A stretch of DNA of 64,000 nucleotides from Chitinophaga silvatica (GTDB lineage: Bacteria > Bacteroidota > Bacteroidia > Chitinophagales > Chitinophagaceae), in contig NZ_QPMM01000002.1 in NCBI RefSeq assembly GCF_003419895.1, positions 62,001-126,000 of the forward strand, in the 5' to 3' direction. The position numbers and the translations under genes were made by a program. Positions 52,580 to 61,388 of the stretch are shown piece after piece; position 1 is the stretch's first letter; each line of letters starts with the position of its first letter. A model generated the notes under the pieces. It saw nothing but the letters and a program-made list of their open reading frames with translations, made no database searches and was not told where the DNA came from.

Positions 52580-54292
52580 TCAGTGCTTAGCAGCACGTAT
52601 ATCAATTACTTTCATTTGTATGGATGTTTGGCCGTTCCACTCATTTTCATCGAGTGTAAATACCAGATCAAAGGGTTGTTTATTACTGATAAGATGAAAC
52701 TTATCAGCCATATAAAATCCAATGCCATTTATAGTGGGTCCATACTTCCCTTGTTTTACAGCGAAGCGGATATGTTCATCTTTCACAATTTTGGAGAAGC
52801 CATTATCGGAAAGATTTCTTGCCAGAAAAACAGGTTTTTGATTTTCTGGGCCTAAAGGCTCGAATTGCTTAAGAATATTATAGAAAGGAGTAGTGATATC
52901 TGTAAATCTGATTTCTGAGTCGATTACTATTTCAGGCACGAGTTGGTCGGGCTGAATAGTATTCGCAACAACTTGTTCAAAACGTTCCTGGAATGCAGGA
53001 ACGTTTTCTGTTTTCAGGGTCATTCCGGCAGCATAAAAATGGCCACCGTAGTTTTCGAGCAAATCTTTACATTGGTGAATTGCTTCGTAGACGTTGAAAC
53101 CCATGACAGAACGTGCGGACCCAGCAACCTTATCATTAGACTGGGTCAGAATAATGGTAGGCCTGTAGTAATATTTATCAATCAATCTGGATGCAACAAT
53201 TCCCACAACACCTTTATGCCAGTGTGCCTGATAGAGAACAGTGGATTTCCGGGTAGCGATTTCCGAATCGTTTTGCAGAATTGAAATGGCCTCCTGGGTG
53301 ATAGTATTGTCAATTTCTTTTCTGTCGAAGTTATCGGCGTGTAAAATAGCGGCGATTGCAGCGGCTTTTTCTTCATCTGTTTCAATAAAGAGATTCACGG
53401 CTTTTCGGGCATCGTCCATCCTGCCGGCGGCATTTACACGTGGTGCAATAACAAAGACGAGGTTGGAGATAGTAAGTTTTTCTTTCAGGGCGCTGAGTTT
53501 TATCAGTGCTTTGATACCCGGGAGCGGGTTGTCATTGACTTTAATTAACCCATGAAATGCAAGGATTCTGTTTTCACCGACCATTGGAACAATATCGGCG
53601 GCGATGCTGGTAGCAACGAGATCGAGGTATTGATTGACCTCAGAAACGGGCAGTCCTTTCTTTTGAGCAAAAGCAGAAATGAGTTTGAATCCTATTCCAC
53701 ATCCGCTTAATTCCTTAAAAGGGTATGGGCAATCGTGTTGTTTAGGATTTAGGATTGCAACTGCAGGAGGAAGAATGTTATCCGGGAGGTGATGATCACA
53801 TATAATGAAATCTATTCCCCATTCCCTGGCAGTGGAAATATGATCGATAGACTTGATACCGCAATCCAAAGCGATGATCAGGCTAAACTCATTGTCACGT
53901 GCATATTCTATCCCTTCTTTAGAGATACCGTATCCTTCTCTGTAACGGTGAGGGATATAGAATTCGATATTGGTGTAGATTTTTTGTAGAAAAGCGTACA
54001 CAGTTGCAACAGCGGTGGTGCCGTCTACATCATAATCGCCGTATACTAGGATTTTTTCATGTTGAAAGAACGCCAGTTCAATTCTGGAGATGGCCTTATC
54101 CATGTCTTTCATGGTCCAGGGATCGTGAAGGTCCTGGAGGGAAGGTCTGAAGAACTGCCGTGCAGTTTCGAAGGTAGTGATATTACGCTGTACCAGTAAT
54201 CTACAGAGTAAGGGATGAATACGTAACGAAGACTGCAGGAGTTGTTCCTGATTTGGTTGATATGCCTTTACTGACCAGCGCTTTTGCATCAT
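52580..54292 (-). CDS. recJ: Single-stranded-DNA-specific exonuclease RecJ
   Basis: 5'-3' single-strand DNA exonuclease of recombination and repair. The 570 residues contain the DHH-family motifs VYGDYDVDGTTAVA (I), ALDCGIKS (II), CDHHLPD (III), and the C-terminal DHHA1 signature with GHFYAAGMTL (GGH-like), followed by the OB-fold end. The length matches compact RecJ proteins. There are two adjacent Met codons at the start and I take the first. The polyprenyl synthase gene lies 43 bp upstream on the same strand. Confidence 0.96.
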   Translation of the reverse strand: MMQKRWSVKAYQPNQEQLLQSSLRIHPLLCRLLVQRNITTFETARQFFRPSLQDLHDPWTMKDMDKAISRIELAFFQHEKILVYGDYDVDGTTAVATVYAFLQKIYTNIEFYIPHRYREGYGISKEGIEYARDNEFSLIIALDCGIKSIDHISTAREWGIDFIICDHHLPDNILPPAVAILNPKQHDCPYPFKELSGCGIGFKLISAFAQKKGLPVSEVNQYLDLVATSIAADIVPMVGENRILAFHGLIKVNDNPLPGIKALIKLSALKEKLTISNLVFVIAPRVNAAGRMDDARKAVNLFIETDEEKAAAIAAILHADNFDRKEIDNTITQEAISILQNDSEIATRKSTVLYQAHWHKGVVGIVASRLIDKYYYRPTIILTQSNDKVAGSARSVMGFNVYEAIHQCKDLLENYGGHFYAAGMTLKTENVPAFQERFEQVVANTIQPDQLVPEIVIDSEIRFTDITTPFYNILKQFEPLGPENQKPVFLARNLSDNGFSKIVKDEHIRFAVKQGKYGPTINGIGFYMADKFHLISNKQPFDLVFTLDENEWNGQTSIQMKVIDIRAAKH

Positions 54293-54335
54293 TAGAATTT
54301 ATGGCGATTGCATATTACATTATTTTTTATTCTTT

Positions 54336-55301
54336 CTAAAATGTTCGGTCGGTAGTAAAACGAACGAGGGCTTCGAGCCCTCCTCTGATTTCATTATCAG
54401 GGAATTTTTTAAGAATTGCTAATGCATCGTCGCGGTATTCAAACATTTTTTGTCTGGTATAATCGATGCCTCCGGAGGCTTTAACCAGGTTAATTACTTC
54501 TTCTACCTTGTCTTTATCCGTATTATGATTTTTTACAATATTGATAATTTTACGACGGGTTTCGGTAGAAGCATTATCGAGGGTATAGATTAGGGGAAGC
54601 GTCATCTTTTTTTCCCGGATATCTATACCGGTGGGTTTTCCGATTTTGGCGGAGCCATAATCGAAAAGGTCGTCTTTAATTTGGAAGGCAACCCCTACTT
54701 TTTCGCCAAAAAGGCGCATTTGTTCGGTAATTTCTTCGTCTCCAGAGCTTGCCCAGGCGCCTGCAGCGCATGCGGAGGCGAGGAGGGAAGCTGTTTTTCT
54801 GCGAATTATTTCGAAATAGATATCTTCTTTAATATTGAGTTTTCTGGTTTTTTCGATTTGGAGGAGTTCTCCTTCGCTCATTTCCTTAACGGCCACAGAT
54901 AATAATTGCAAAGTTCTGAAGTCATTATTGTTAAGGGATAGCAGTAAACCTTTAGACAGGAGGTAATCGCCGACCAGGACGGCTATTTTATTTTTCCAGA
55001 GGGCATTAATAGAGAAAAGGCCTCTTCTTTCATTGGCATCATCCACAACGTCGTCATGCACGAGAGTAGCAGTATGAAGCAGTTCTACTAGGGCAGCAGC
55101 CCGGTAGGTGCTTTCATTGACTTCTTCATTAAAGAGTTTGGCAGATAAAAAAACGAACATAGGACGGATCTGCTTTCCTTTTCTTTTAACAATGTAATGC
55201 ATGATCCTATCCAGCAACGGCACATGACTTTTTACTGAATCCGCAAATTTGTGCTCAAAATCTCTTAATTCTTTACTTATCAGGTTTTTAATCTCGTCCA
55301 T
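54336..55301 (-). CDS. Polyprenyl diphosphate synthase
   Basis: Cytoplasmic trans-prenyltransferase that extends isoprenoid chains, probably for the menaquinone side chain. In 321 residues the first Asp-rich motif is VHDDVVDDANERRG (Asp83, Asp84, Asp87, Asp88) and the second FQIKDDLFDYG. KGKQIRPMFV near residue 41 is the substrate-binding KxxR region. The residues before the first motif (LLHTAT) are small, in keeping with long-chain products. Chain length cannot be read with certainty. It runs ahead of recJ in one direction and is divergent from the OmpA-family gene. Confidence 0.94.
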   Translation of the reverse strand: MDEIKNLISKELRDFEHKFADSVKSHVPLLDRIMHYIVKRKGKQIRPMFVFLSAKLFNEEVNESTYRAAALVELLHTATLVHDDVVDDANERRGLFSINALWKNKIAVLVGDYLLSKGLLLSLNNNDFRTLQLLSVAVKEMSEGELLQIEKTRKLNIKEDIYFEIIRRKTASLLASACAAGAWASSGDEEITEQMRLFGEKVGVAFQIKDDLFDYGSAKIGKPTGIDIREKKMTLPLIYTLDNASTETRRKIINIVKNHNTDKDKVEEVINLVKASGGIDYTRQKMFEYRDDALAILKKFPDNEIRGGLEALVRFTTDRTF

Positions 55302-55614
55302 GTCTCAAATAAAAAGGATTGCTAAGCTAGGTTTTATCTATCACATTTTAACATTTTGGCCTCTAATTTGTATAAGGAGTATAACATTCCTTTAACAGCA
55401 GTTAAGGAATCTGTTAACAAAGTATACACATAACCTTAACAGAACTGGAATTAAGGTATATAAATAGTTTCATTTAAGCTTTGTTAGTGAAGGACTTATC
55501 AATGAAAATAATATTGCAAGAAAAATTTGTATATTCATTTATGATATTTACCTTTGCTAGGTAAAAAACGGGTTATTAGTAAATTTTTAACAGTTTTTAA
55601 TAAAAAAAACAATT
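55302..55614. other. Divergent intergenic region between the prenyl synthase and OmpA-family genes
   Basis: No gene is supported in these 313 bp. Besides the OmpA promoter it holds inverted repeats built on one theme: ATTCCTTTAAC with GTTAAGGAAT (55386-55410, one bulged base) and CCTTAA with TTAAGG (55434-55456). These may be regulator sites for either gene. Confidence 0.5.
55526..55556 (+). promoter_or_regulatory. Bacteroidota-type promoter of the OmpA-family gene
   Basis: TTTG (55526-55529), 19 bp, TACCTTTG (55549-55556), an exact fit to TTTG-N19-TAnnTTTG, 58 bp before the ATG. Confidence 0.8.
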
Positions 55615-57159
55615 ATGGCAAGCAAAAAGTACTTATTACTGGCAGGCGCTGTGGGTTTACTGGCAGCATCTACTAGTTTTGCACAGGTTACACCAACCGG
55701 CTATGATGCGCTAGACTCCACTAAGGTTGGGCGCGGCCGTATGGTACAACAAACTAACTTCCTGAACCACCAATCAAATTTCCCGGCTAAGCCGAGAGAT
55801 ATGTGGGAACTGGGTCTTTCTGGTGGTCTTCACCTGATCGACGGAACTGTTCCTGCTTGGCCTGGTTTCGGTGGTGGTATTTCCCTGAGAAAAGCATTGG
55901 GTCATACTTTCTCTGTTAGAGCTGAATACATCGGTTCTATCGATAAAGGTCAGGACTATAAACTGCGTCCAACAGTTATTGCTAATGGTAATCCATGGGC
56001 TAAAACTGCTGCTCTGAATGGTGGTTATATCGTTCCTAACTACAGATCACAAAATCACCAACTGTCTTTAGACATGATCGCGTCTCTGAGCAACATCCTG
56101 TTCTACAGAGCTGAACCAAAAATCAACTGGTACGTATTAGCTGGTTACTCTATTGTATCTGCTGACGTTGACGTTGATGCATTAGATGCTAACGGTAACG
56201 GTTATGACTATTCTGGTATCAACTTCGGTGCTAAACGCAGCGATATCAGAAAACAACTGAACGACCTGAGAGACAAGAAATATGAGCAAAATGCTCCTTC
56301 TCAAGGTAACAGAATCGCTATTGGCCGTCACAACGACAACCAACTGATTCGTCACGCTCTTGACGTTGGTACTGGTATCGCGTTCAAAATCTCTAAACGC
56401 TTCAACCTGGGTGTGGAAGAAAAACTTACCATGCCATTTGATGCTTACTTAGATGGTTATCCTGGTCCTGGTGGTTCTACCAAAGACTTCTATTCTTACA
56501 CTTCATTACGCCTGAACTTCAACCTGGGTAACTCTTCTAAAAGAGTTCAACCATTATGGTGGATCAACCCATTGGAGTATGCTTACAGCGAGCTCAGCGC
56601 TCCTCGTCACATGAAACTCCCAGCACCAATTTTACCTGATGCTGATGGTGATGGCGTAACTGACCAATTCGATCGCGAACCTAACACTCCTGCTGGTGCA
56701 CCTGTTGATTCTCACGGTGTTGCTAAAGATACAGACGGTGATGGCGTTCCTGATTACAAAGACAAACAACTGATCACTCCTACTTACTGCCAACCAGTTG
56801 ATGCTGATGGCGTTGGTAAATGCCCAGATCCTGAGTGCTGCAAACACATCACTCCTGCTTGCGCAAGCCTGGTGCTGCCTAGCGTTTCTTTCAAAGGCAC
56901 TACTACTAAAGTAGGTAAAGATCAAGAAGCTATCCTCGCTTCTGTTGCTTCTACTCTGAAAGCTAATCCTTCTTGCAACGTGCTGGTTACTGGCCACGCT
57001 GGTGCAAAAGGTAAGAAAGGTGGTGTTGACCTGAGCAGCCGCCGTGTAGACGCAGTTATCGACTACCTGGCTGATAAACAAGGTATCGATCGCGGTCGCT
57101 TCATCAAACAAAATACTCCTGGTGATTCTGGTACTGTTGACTTAGCTCCTGCTAACTAA
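55615..57159 (+). CDS. OmpA-family outer-membrane protein with Ca-binding-type repeats
   Basis: 514 residues: signal peptide ending near STSFAQ (24), an N-terminal membrane beta-barrel (about 60-305), thrombospondin type 3-like repeats (about 340-385, DADGDGVTDQFD and DTDGDGVPDYKD), a Cys-containing linker (CPDPECCKHITPAC) and an OmpA-like domain (about 418-505). The last has VDLSSRRVDAVIDYL with the conserved Arg, but the usual GHTD-type acidic residue for peptidoglycan reads TGHAG, so anchoring may be altered. The strong promoter and the terminator suggest an abundant single-gene transcript. Confidence 0.92.
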   Translation: MASKKYLLLAGAVGLLAASTSFAQVTPTGYDALDSTKVGRGRMVQQTNFLNHQSNFPAKPRDMWELGLSGGLHLIDGTVPAWPGFGGGISLRKALGHTFSVRAEYIGSIDKGQDYKLRPTVIANGNPWAKTAALNGGYIVPNYRSQNHQLSLDMIASLSNILFYRAEPKINWYVLAGYSIVSADVDVDALDANGNGYDYSGINFGAKRSDIRKQLNDLRDKKYEQNAPSQGNRIAIGRHNDNQLIRHALDVGTGIAFKISKRFNLGVEEKLTMPFDAYLDGYPGPGGSTKDFYSYTSLRLNFNLGNSSKRVQPLWWINPLEYAYSELSAPRHMKLPAPILPDADGDGVTDQFDREPNTPAGAPVDSHGVAKDTDGDGVPDYKDKQLITPTYCQPVDADGVGKCPDPECCKHITPACASLVLPSVSFKGTTTKVGKDQEAILASVASTLKANPSCNVLVTGHAGAKGKKGGVDLSSRRVDAVIDYLADKQGIDRGRFIKQNTPGDSGTVDLAPAN

Positions 57160-57188
57160 TATTACCTCTCATCGAGTAAATATTCTCA

Positions 57189-57219
57189 AACCTCTCCCGA
57201 TCTTCGGGAGAGGTTTTTT
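57189..57219 (+). terminator. Intrinsic terminator after the OmpA-family gene
   Basis: AACCTCTCCCGA (57189-57200) pairs with TCGGGAGAGGTT (57204-57215), followed by a T run. Confidence 0.92.
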
Positions 57220-57241
57220 CTTACCCCGTATTTTTTTCCTC

Positions 57242-57285
57242 CCAACAATTTATTGTTGGAGTATCAATATTTCCCCATAATTTTG
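57242..57285 (+). promoter_or_regulatory. Promoter of the kup gene with an overlapping palindrome
   Basis: GTTG (57255-57258), 19 bp, TAATTTTG (57278-57285), one mismatch to the consensus -33. CCAACAAT-tt-ATTGTTGG (57242-57259), a perfect 8-bp palindrome, covers the -33 element, so a repressor site is possible. Confidence 0.6.
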
Positions 57286-57313
57286 TGGGCTTTTTTAACC
57301 AACTTTTTATTAC

Positions 57314-59266
57314 GTGGGCATTAACATTAACAAGGTTACAGTAGCCGGATTGGTTGTAGCTCTTGGAATTATCTATGGAGATATCGGTACTTCTCCTCTC
57401 TACGTTTTTAAAGCCATAGTGGGTGGTAATCCTATCAGCGATTTGCTGGTAATCGGAGGTATCTCCTGTATTATATGGACGCTAACCCTACAAACCACTG
57501 TTAAATACGTCATTCTCACCCTACGAGCCGATAACAAAGGGGAAGGTGGTATTTTCTCCCTCTATGCACTCGTCCGACGCCACGCTAAATGGACTGTAAT
57601 ATTCGGTATGATCGGCGGTGCTGCCCTCCTCGCAGATGGGATCATTACTCCTCCTATCACCGTTACCTCCGCAATAGAAGGACTTAGAACCCTGGAGGTA
57701 TTTAAAGACTTAGGACAAATGACCATCGTAAAAATTGTACTCGCAATCATTACTGGTCTTTTTATCATGCAGCAATTCGGAACCGTTTCCATTGGCCGAA
57801 TGTTCGGCCCCATAATGGTCCTCTGGTTCTCTATGCTCGGTGTTCTGGGAATTTCACATATTGCCGATGACCTTAGCATCCTTAAGGCATTCAGCCCTCA
57901 CTATGCTATCGAACTTCTTACTATATACCCCAGCGGTTTCCTTATCCTGGGCGCTGTATTCCTTTGTACCACCGGGGCTGAAGCCCTCTATTCCGACTTA
58001 GGCCACTGCGGTAAGGGAAATATCCGCGTTTCCTGGATTTTTGTGAAAACCTGCCTTATTCTTAATTATCTGGGTCAAGGTGCCTGGTTATTAACTCAAA
58101 AAGGTCAGATTCTCCCTAAAGATCAAAATCCATTCTTTACAATTATGCCTGAATGGTTTGTCATCTTTGGGGTTCTTATAGCCACCATGGCATCTATTAT
58201 AGCCAGCCAGGCCTTGATTTCCGGCTCATTTACCCTGATAGCCGAAGCTATGCGCCTAAATCTCTGGCCTAAAATGAAAGTGAACTACCCGACAGAAATG
58301 CGTGGCCAATTATACATTCCTGGTATTAATACCATGCTCTTTGTTGGCTGCGTGTCTATCGTGCTCCTGTTCCAGGAATCTGGCAATATGGAAGCAGCTT
58401 ACGGATTGTCTATTACCATCTGTATGCTCATGACTTCCTGCCTCTTCGCCTTCTATCTATACACCAAACGAGTCTGGATCGGATGGATTCTCCTATATAT
58501 GGCAGTGTATTTCACTATAGAATTCTCGTTCTTCTTTGCCAATATGGTGAAATTCACTCACGGTGGTTATGTAACTGTAATTGTGGCCGGTGGACTCTTC
58601 CTGGTGATGATTGTTTGGTTCAAATCCCGCAAGATTAAAAATCGATATGTCGAATTCGTACGACTGGAAGATTACCTGCCAATTATACAGGAATTAAGTA
58701 ATGATACTTCTATTCCTAAATATGCTACTCACCTAGTATATATGAGCAGTGCAGATAATCCTAAAGAGATAGAACATAAAATTATCTATAGTATCCTTAA
58801 TAAAAAGCCTAAACGGGCCGATATATACTGGTTTGTACACGTAGATGTGGTTGATGAACCGTATCTGAGCGAATACTCAGTTCAAACCATCATTCCAAAT
58901 GAAGTAATCAGGGTAGAATTCCGTTTAGGGTTTAAGGTAGAACAACGTATCAACCTGATGTTCAGAATGGTAGTGGAAGATATGGTGCGCAATAAGGAGG
59001 TGAACATCACCAGCCGTTACGAATCATTAAGCAAGAATAATGTAGTAGGAGACTTCCAATTCATCGTAATGGAAAAATTCCTGTCACATGATAATGATCT
59101 GCCGCTTTATGAACGTATGATCATGAAAATGTATTTCTTCCTGAAGAAAATCTCCCTTTCTGAAGAAAAAGGCTTCGGTCTCGACTCTAGCTACGTTACT
59201 ATTGAAAAGTATCCTTTAGTTGTAGCTCCTGTTACCAACCTGCAACTCCGGCGTATTATTCACTAG
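57314..59266 (+). CDS. kup: Kup-family potassium transporter
   Basis: Inner-membrane K+/H+ symporter of the KUP/HAK family, 650 residues, with about 12 helices in the first 430 and a cytoplasmic C-terminal domain. Family marks are ALGIIYGDIGTSPLYVFKAI at the start, ADNKGEGGIFSLYALVRR, LLADGIITPPITV and ALYSDLGHCGKGNIR. The start is GTG at 57314, which gives a short N-terminus before the first helix as in other members, and 28 bp separate it from a matching -7 element. A hairpin follows the stop. Confidence 0.95.
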   Translation: MGININKVTVAGLVVALGIIYGDIGTSPLYVFKAIVGGNPISDLLVIGGISCIIWTLTLQTTVKYVILTLRADNKGEGGIFSLYALVRRHAKWTVIFGMIGGAALLADGIITPPITVTSAIEGLRTLEVFKDLGQMTIVKIVLAIITGLFIMQQFGTVSIGRMFGPIMVLWFSMLGVLGISHIADDLSILKAFSPHYAIELLTIYPSGFLILGAVFLCTTGAEALYSDLGHCGKGNIRVSWIFVKTCLILNYLGQGAWLLTQKGQILPKDQNPFFTIMPEWFVIFGVLIATMASIIASQALISGSFTLIAEAMRLNLWPKMKVNYPTEMRGQLYIPGINTMLFVGCVSIVLLFQESGNMEAAYGLSITICMLMTSCLFAFYLYTKRVWIGWILLYMAVYFTIEFSFFFANMVKFTHGGYVTVIVAGGLFLVMIVWFKSRKIKNRYVEFVRLEDYLPIIQELSNDTSIPKYATHLVYMSSADNPKEIEHKIIYSILNKKPKRADIYWFVHVDVVDEPYLSEYSVQTIIPNEVIRVEFRLGFKVEQRINLMFRMVVEDMVRNKEVNITSRYESLSKNNVVGDFQFIVMEKFLSHDNDLPLYERMIMKMYFFLKKISLSEEKGFGLDSSYVTIEKYPLVVAPVTNLQLRRIIH

Positions 59267-59286
59267 TTTAGAATAAACTGATCATG

Positions 59287-59323
59287 ATAAGAGCGAAGAT
59301 TATGTCATAATCTTCGCTCTTAT
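59287..59323 (+). terminator. Hairpin after kup
   Basis: ATAAGAGCGAAGATTATG (59287-59304) pairs with CATAATCTTCGCTCTTAT (59306-59323), 18 bp with a minimal loop, followed by a short T-rich stretch. A diverged copy occurs at 61214-61256 after the next gene, as part of the tandem duplication. Confidence 0.75.
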
Positions 59324-59391
59324 TATTTATCCCATAACAGTATTACAAGAAAAATCCCGATTTTTTTTAGATATTTAGTTCTTATGAAAAC

Positions 59392-59435
59392 CAGGGGCAG
59401 AAATCCCTGCAATGAAAAACATCTATAAAATGTAG
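59392..59435 (+). promoter_or_regulatory. Leader of the first DUF4091 gene: hairpin and short ORF
   Basis: CAGGGG-cagaaa-TCCCTG (59392-59409) folds with one G-U pair in RNA. A seven-codon ORF MKNIYKM (59412-59435) then ends 2 bp before the main ATG. Both are preserved in the second copy at 61343-61386, where the stem is fully Watson-Crick. Confidence 0.45.
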
Positions 59436-59437
59436 CA

Positions 59438-61183
59438 ATGGTGAACAAATTTTTTGGCATGCTGGTATTACTGGCATTGCAACAAAACTTATTGGCTCAA
59501 TCTCCAGCCACAGACTATGCAGAACTTCCCAATCCCAAGCCCACTAATCAGGCGTCCTGGAATGCAGTAAAAGATGCTAAGTTGCATGCTGCTTTCGGCT
59601 CTTCAAATCTGCGTTATGAAAAGGGAAAAGCACCGTCAGAACAATTATCAACCCAGTGGTCTGTAAATGCCTGGAGAAATGAAAGAGTACATACCCAGTT
59701 TCTGCTTTGGTCTGCAACCGCACAACCACCACTTAGTATAAAGGTAGATGCCCTCACTAGCAACAAGGGGGATAAAATCCCGGCAACAGCCATAACTACG
59801 GGGTTTATAAGATATGTATTGACAGATAGCCTGAATAAGAAAGGCGAGGGGTGTGGATATCGCAAACCCGGAGAATATGATTCTTCTCTGGTAGCTGATG
59901 GAATTGATATTATTAACAAGAGAGCTTTGGCTGCTGCCACCACACAACCGGTATGGTTAAGCATCCAGGTACCAGCCTCTACTCCGGCCGGTATCTATAA
60001 AGGAAAAATAACCGTTATTGGCACTAAAGAACCAATAAGTCTTCCTTATGAAATAGTAGTTTCAGAACATTTATTACCTGCACCCAAAGACTGGCAATTT
60101 CACCTCGATTTATGGCAAAGTCCGGATGCGATAGCACGAATTCATCGGGTTAAGCCATGGTCTGATGAGCATTTTAAGGCAATGAAACCTTATATGCAAA
60201 TGCTGGCAAATGCTGGGCAGAAAGTAATTACTACCGCCATTATCTACGATCCATGGAATGCACAGACAAAAGATATTTACAGCTCAACAGTTAAATGGAC
60301 CAAAAAGAAAGATGGAAGCTGGAAATACGACTATACAATTTTCGATAAGTGGGTGCAGTTCATGATAGATCTGGGAATAAAGAAGGAAATCAACTGCTAC
60401 AGTATGATTCCGTGGAATCTTAAATTTCATTATTACGATGAGGCACTGGCAAAAGATACATTTATAGTTGCCAAACCAGGTACTAAAGAATATACTTCGC
60501 ATTGGGAACCGATGTTAAAAGATTTTGCTGCTCATCTGAAAGCCAAAGGATGGTTTAAAATTGCAACTATTGCGATGGATGAAAGACCAATGGATGCAAT
60601 GCAGGAGGCAATTAAGGTAGCAAGGAGTGCAGATAAGGACTTCAGACTGTCACTGGCAGGCAGTTATCATGCTCCACTGGCATATGAACTATATGATTAT
60701 TGTATTGCATCAGCAGAAACATTTCCTACAGATGTACTAAGGAATCGAATCGAAAAAGGATTACCTACTACTTTCTATACCTGTTGCGCCGAAGATTATC
60801 CGAATACCTTTACATTCTCTCCGCCGGGAGAATCAGCTTTCATGGGTTGGTATGCTGCAAACAAAGGCTTTAATGGATATCTGAGATGGGCATATAATAG
60901 CTGGAATACTGATCCGCTAAGAGATTCCCGTTTCGGTAATTGGGCAGCCGGAGATACCTATTTCGTATATCCTGGTGCCAGATCTTCTATGCGTTTCGAA
61001 AAAATGGTAGAAGGTATACAGGCTTATGAAAAGATCAGAATCCTGAAGGATTTATCGAAGGGTAATCCTACCGCGTTGGCGAAAATCGATAAGATCCTTA
61101 AACTGTTCGAAATAAAAGACTTGAAATCAAAAGCAGCAGCTGATTTACTTGCTAAGGCTAACAAGGAGTTAAGCGAATTATAG
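59438..61183 (+). CDS. Secreted DUF4091 / GH123-like glycosidase, copy 1
   Basis: 581 residues with a signal peptide ending at NLLAQ (21). An N-terminal beta-sandwich (about 40-210) precedes a barrel domain (FHLDLWQSPDAIARIHRVKPW from 221) and a C-terminal DUF4091 region (PPGESAFMGWYAANKGFNGYLRWAYNSW). The family includes beta-N-acetylgalactosaminidases of GH123, whose catalytic Asp-Glu pair corresponds to Asp381-Glu382 in IAMDERP. The substrate is probably a GalNAc- or other hexosamine-containing glycan, an inference from family. It has a near-identical tandem copy downstream; I count about 58 differences in 581 positions. No SusC/SusD genes are adjacent. Confidence 0.87.
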   Translation: MVNKFFGMLVLLALQQNLLAQSPATDYAELPNPKPTNQASWNAVKDAKLHAAFGSSNLRYEKGKAPSEQLSTQWSVNAWRNERVHTQFLLWSATAQPPLSIKVDALTSNKGDKIPATAITTGFIRYVLTDSLNKKGEGCGYRKPGEYDSSLVADGIDIINKRALAAATTQPVWLSIQVPASTPAGIYKGKITVIGTKEPISLPYEIVVSEHLLPAPKDWQFHLDLWQSPDAIARIHRVKPWSDEHFKAMKPYMQMLANAGQKVITTAIIYDPWNAQTKDIYSSTVKWTKKKDGSWKYDYTIFDKWVQFMIDLGIKKEINCYSMIPWNLKFHYYDEALAKDTFIVAKPGTKEYTSHWEPMLKDFAAHLKAKGWFKIATIAMDERPMDAMQEAIKVARSADKDFRLSLAGSYHAPLAYELYDYCIASAETFPTDVLRNRIEKGLPTTFYTCCAEDYPNTFTFSPPGESAFMGWYAANKGFNGYLRWAYNSWNTDPLRDSRFGNWAAGDTYFVYPGARSSMRFEKMVEGIQAYEKIRILKDLSKGNPTALAKIDKILKLFEIKDLKSKAAADLLAKANKELSEL

Positions 61184-61213
61184 GCTGGTTTGGAGTATAA
61201 TATTAGCTTGATA

Positions 61214-61256
61214 AGAGCGAGGATTATGTAGTAGATCAATACATAATCATCGCTCT
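61214..61256 (+). terminator. Hairpin after DUF4091 copy 1
   Basis: AGAGCGAGGATTATGTA (61214-61230) pairs with TACATAATCATCGCTCT (61240-61256) with one mismatch. It is related in sequence to the hairpin after kup. Confidence 0.65.
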
Positions 61257-61342
61257 TGAAATTTAGGGCCTGTTACGAGTGCTCTCAGTAGCTTTACATG
61301 AAAAATCCCGATTTTTTTTGGATATTTAACTCTTATGGAAAC

Positions 61343-61386
61343 CAGGGGCAGAAACCCCTGCAATGAAAAACATATATAAAATGTAG
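61343..61386 (+). promoter_or_regulatory. Leader of the second DUF4091 gene: hairpin and short ORF
   Basis: CAGGGG-cagaaa-CCCCTG (61343-61360) followed by the same seven-codon ORF MKNIYKM (61363-61386), whose only change from copy 1 is a synonymous Ile codon. The stop lies 2 bp before the main ATG. Confidence 0.45.
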
Positions 61387-61388
61387 CA

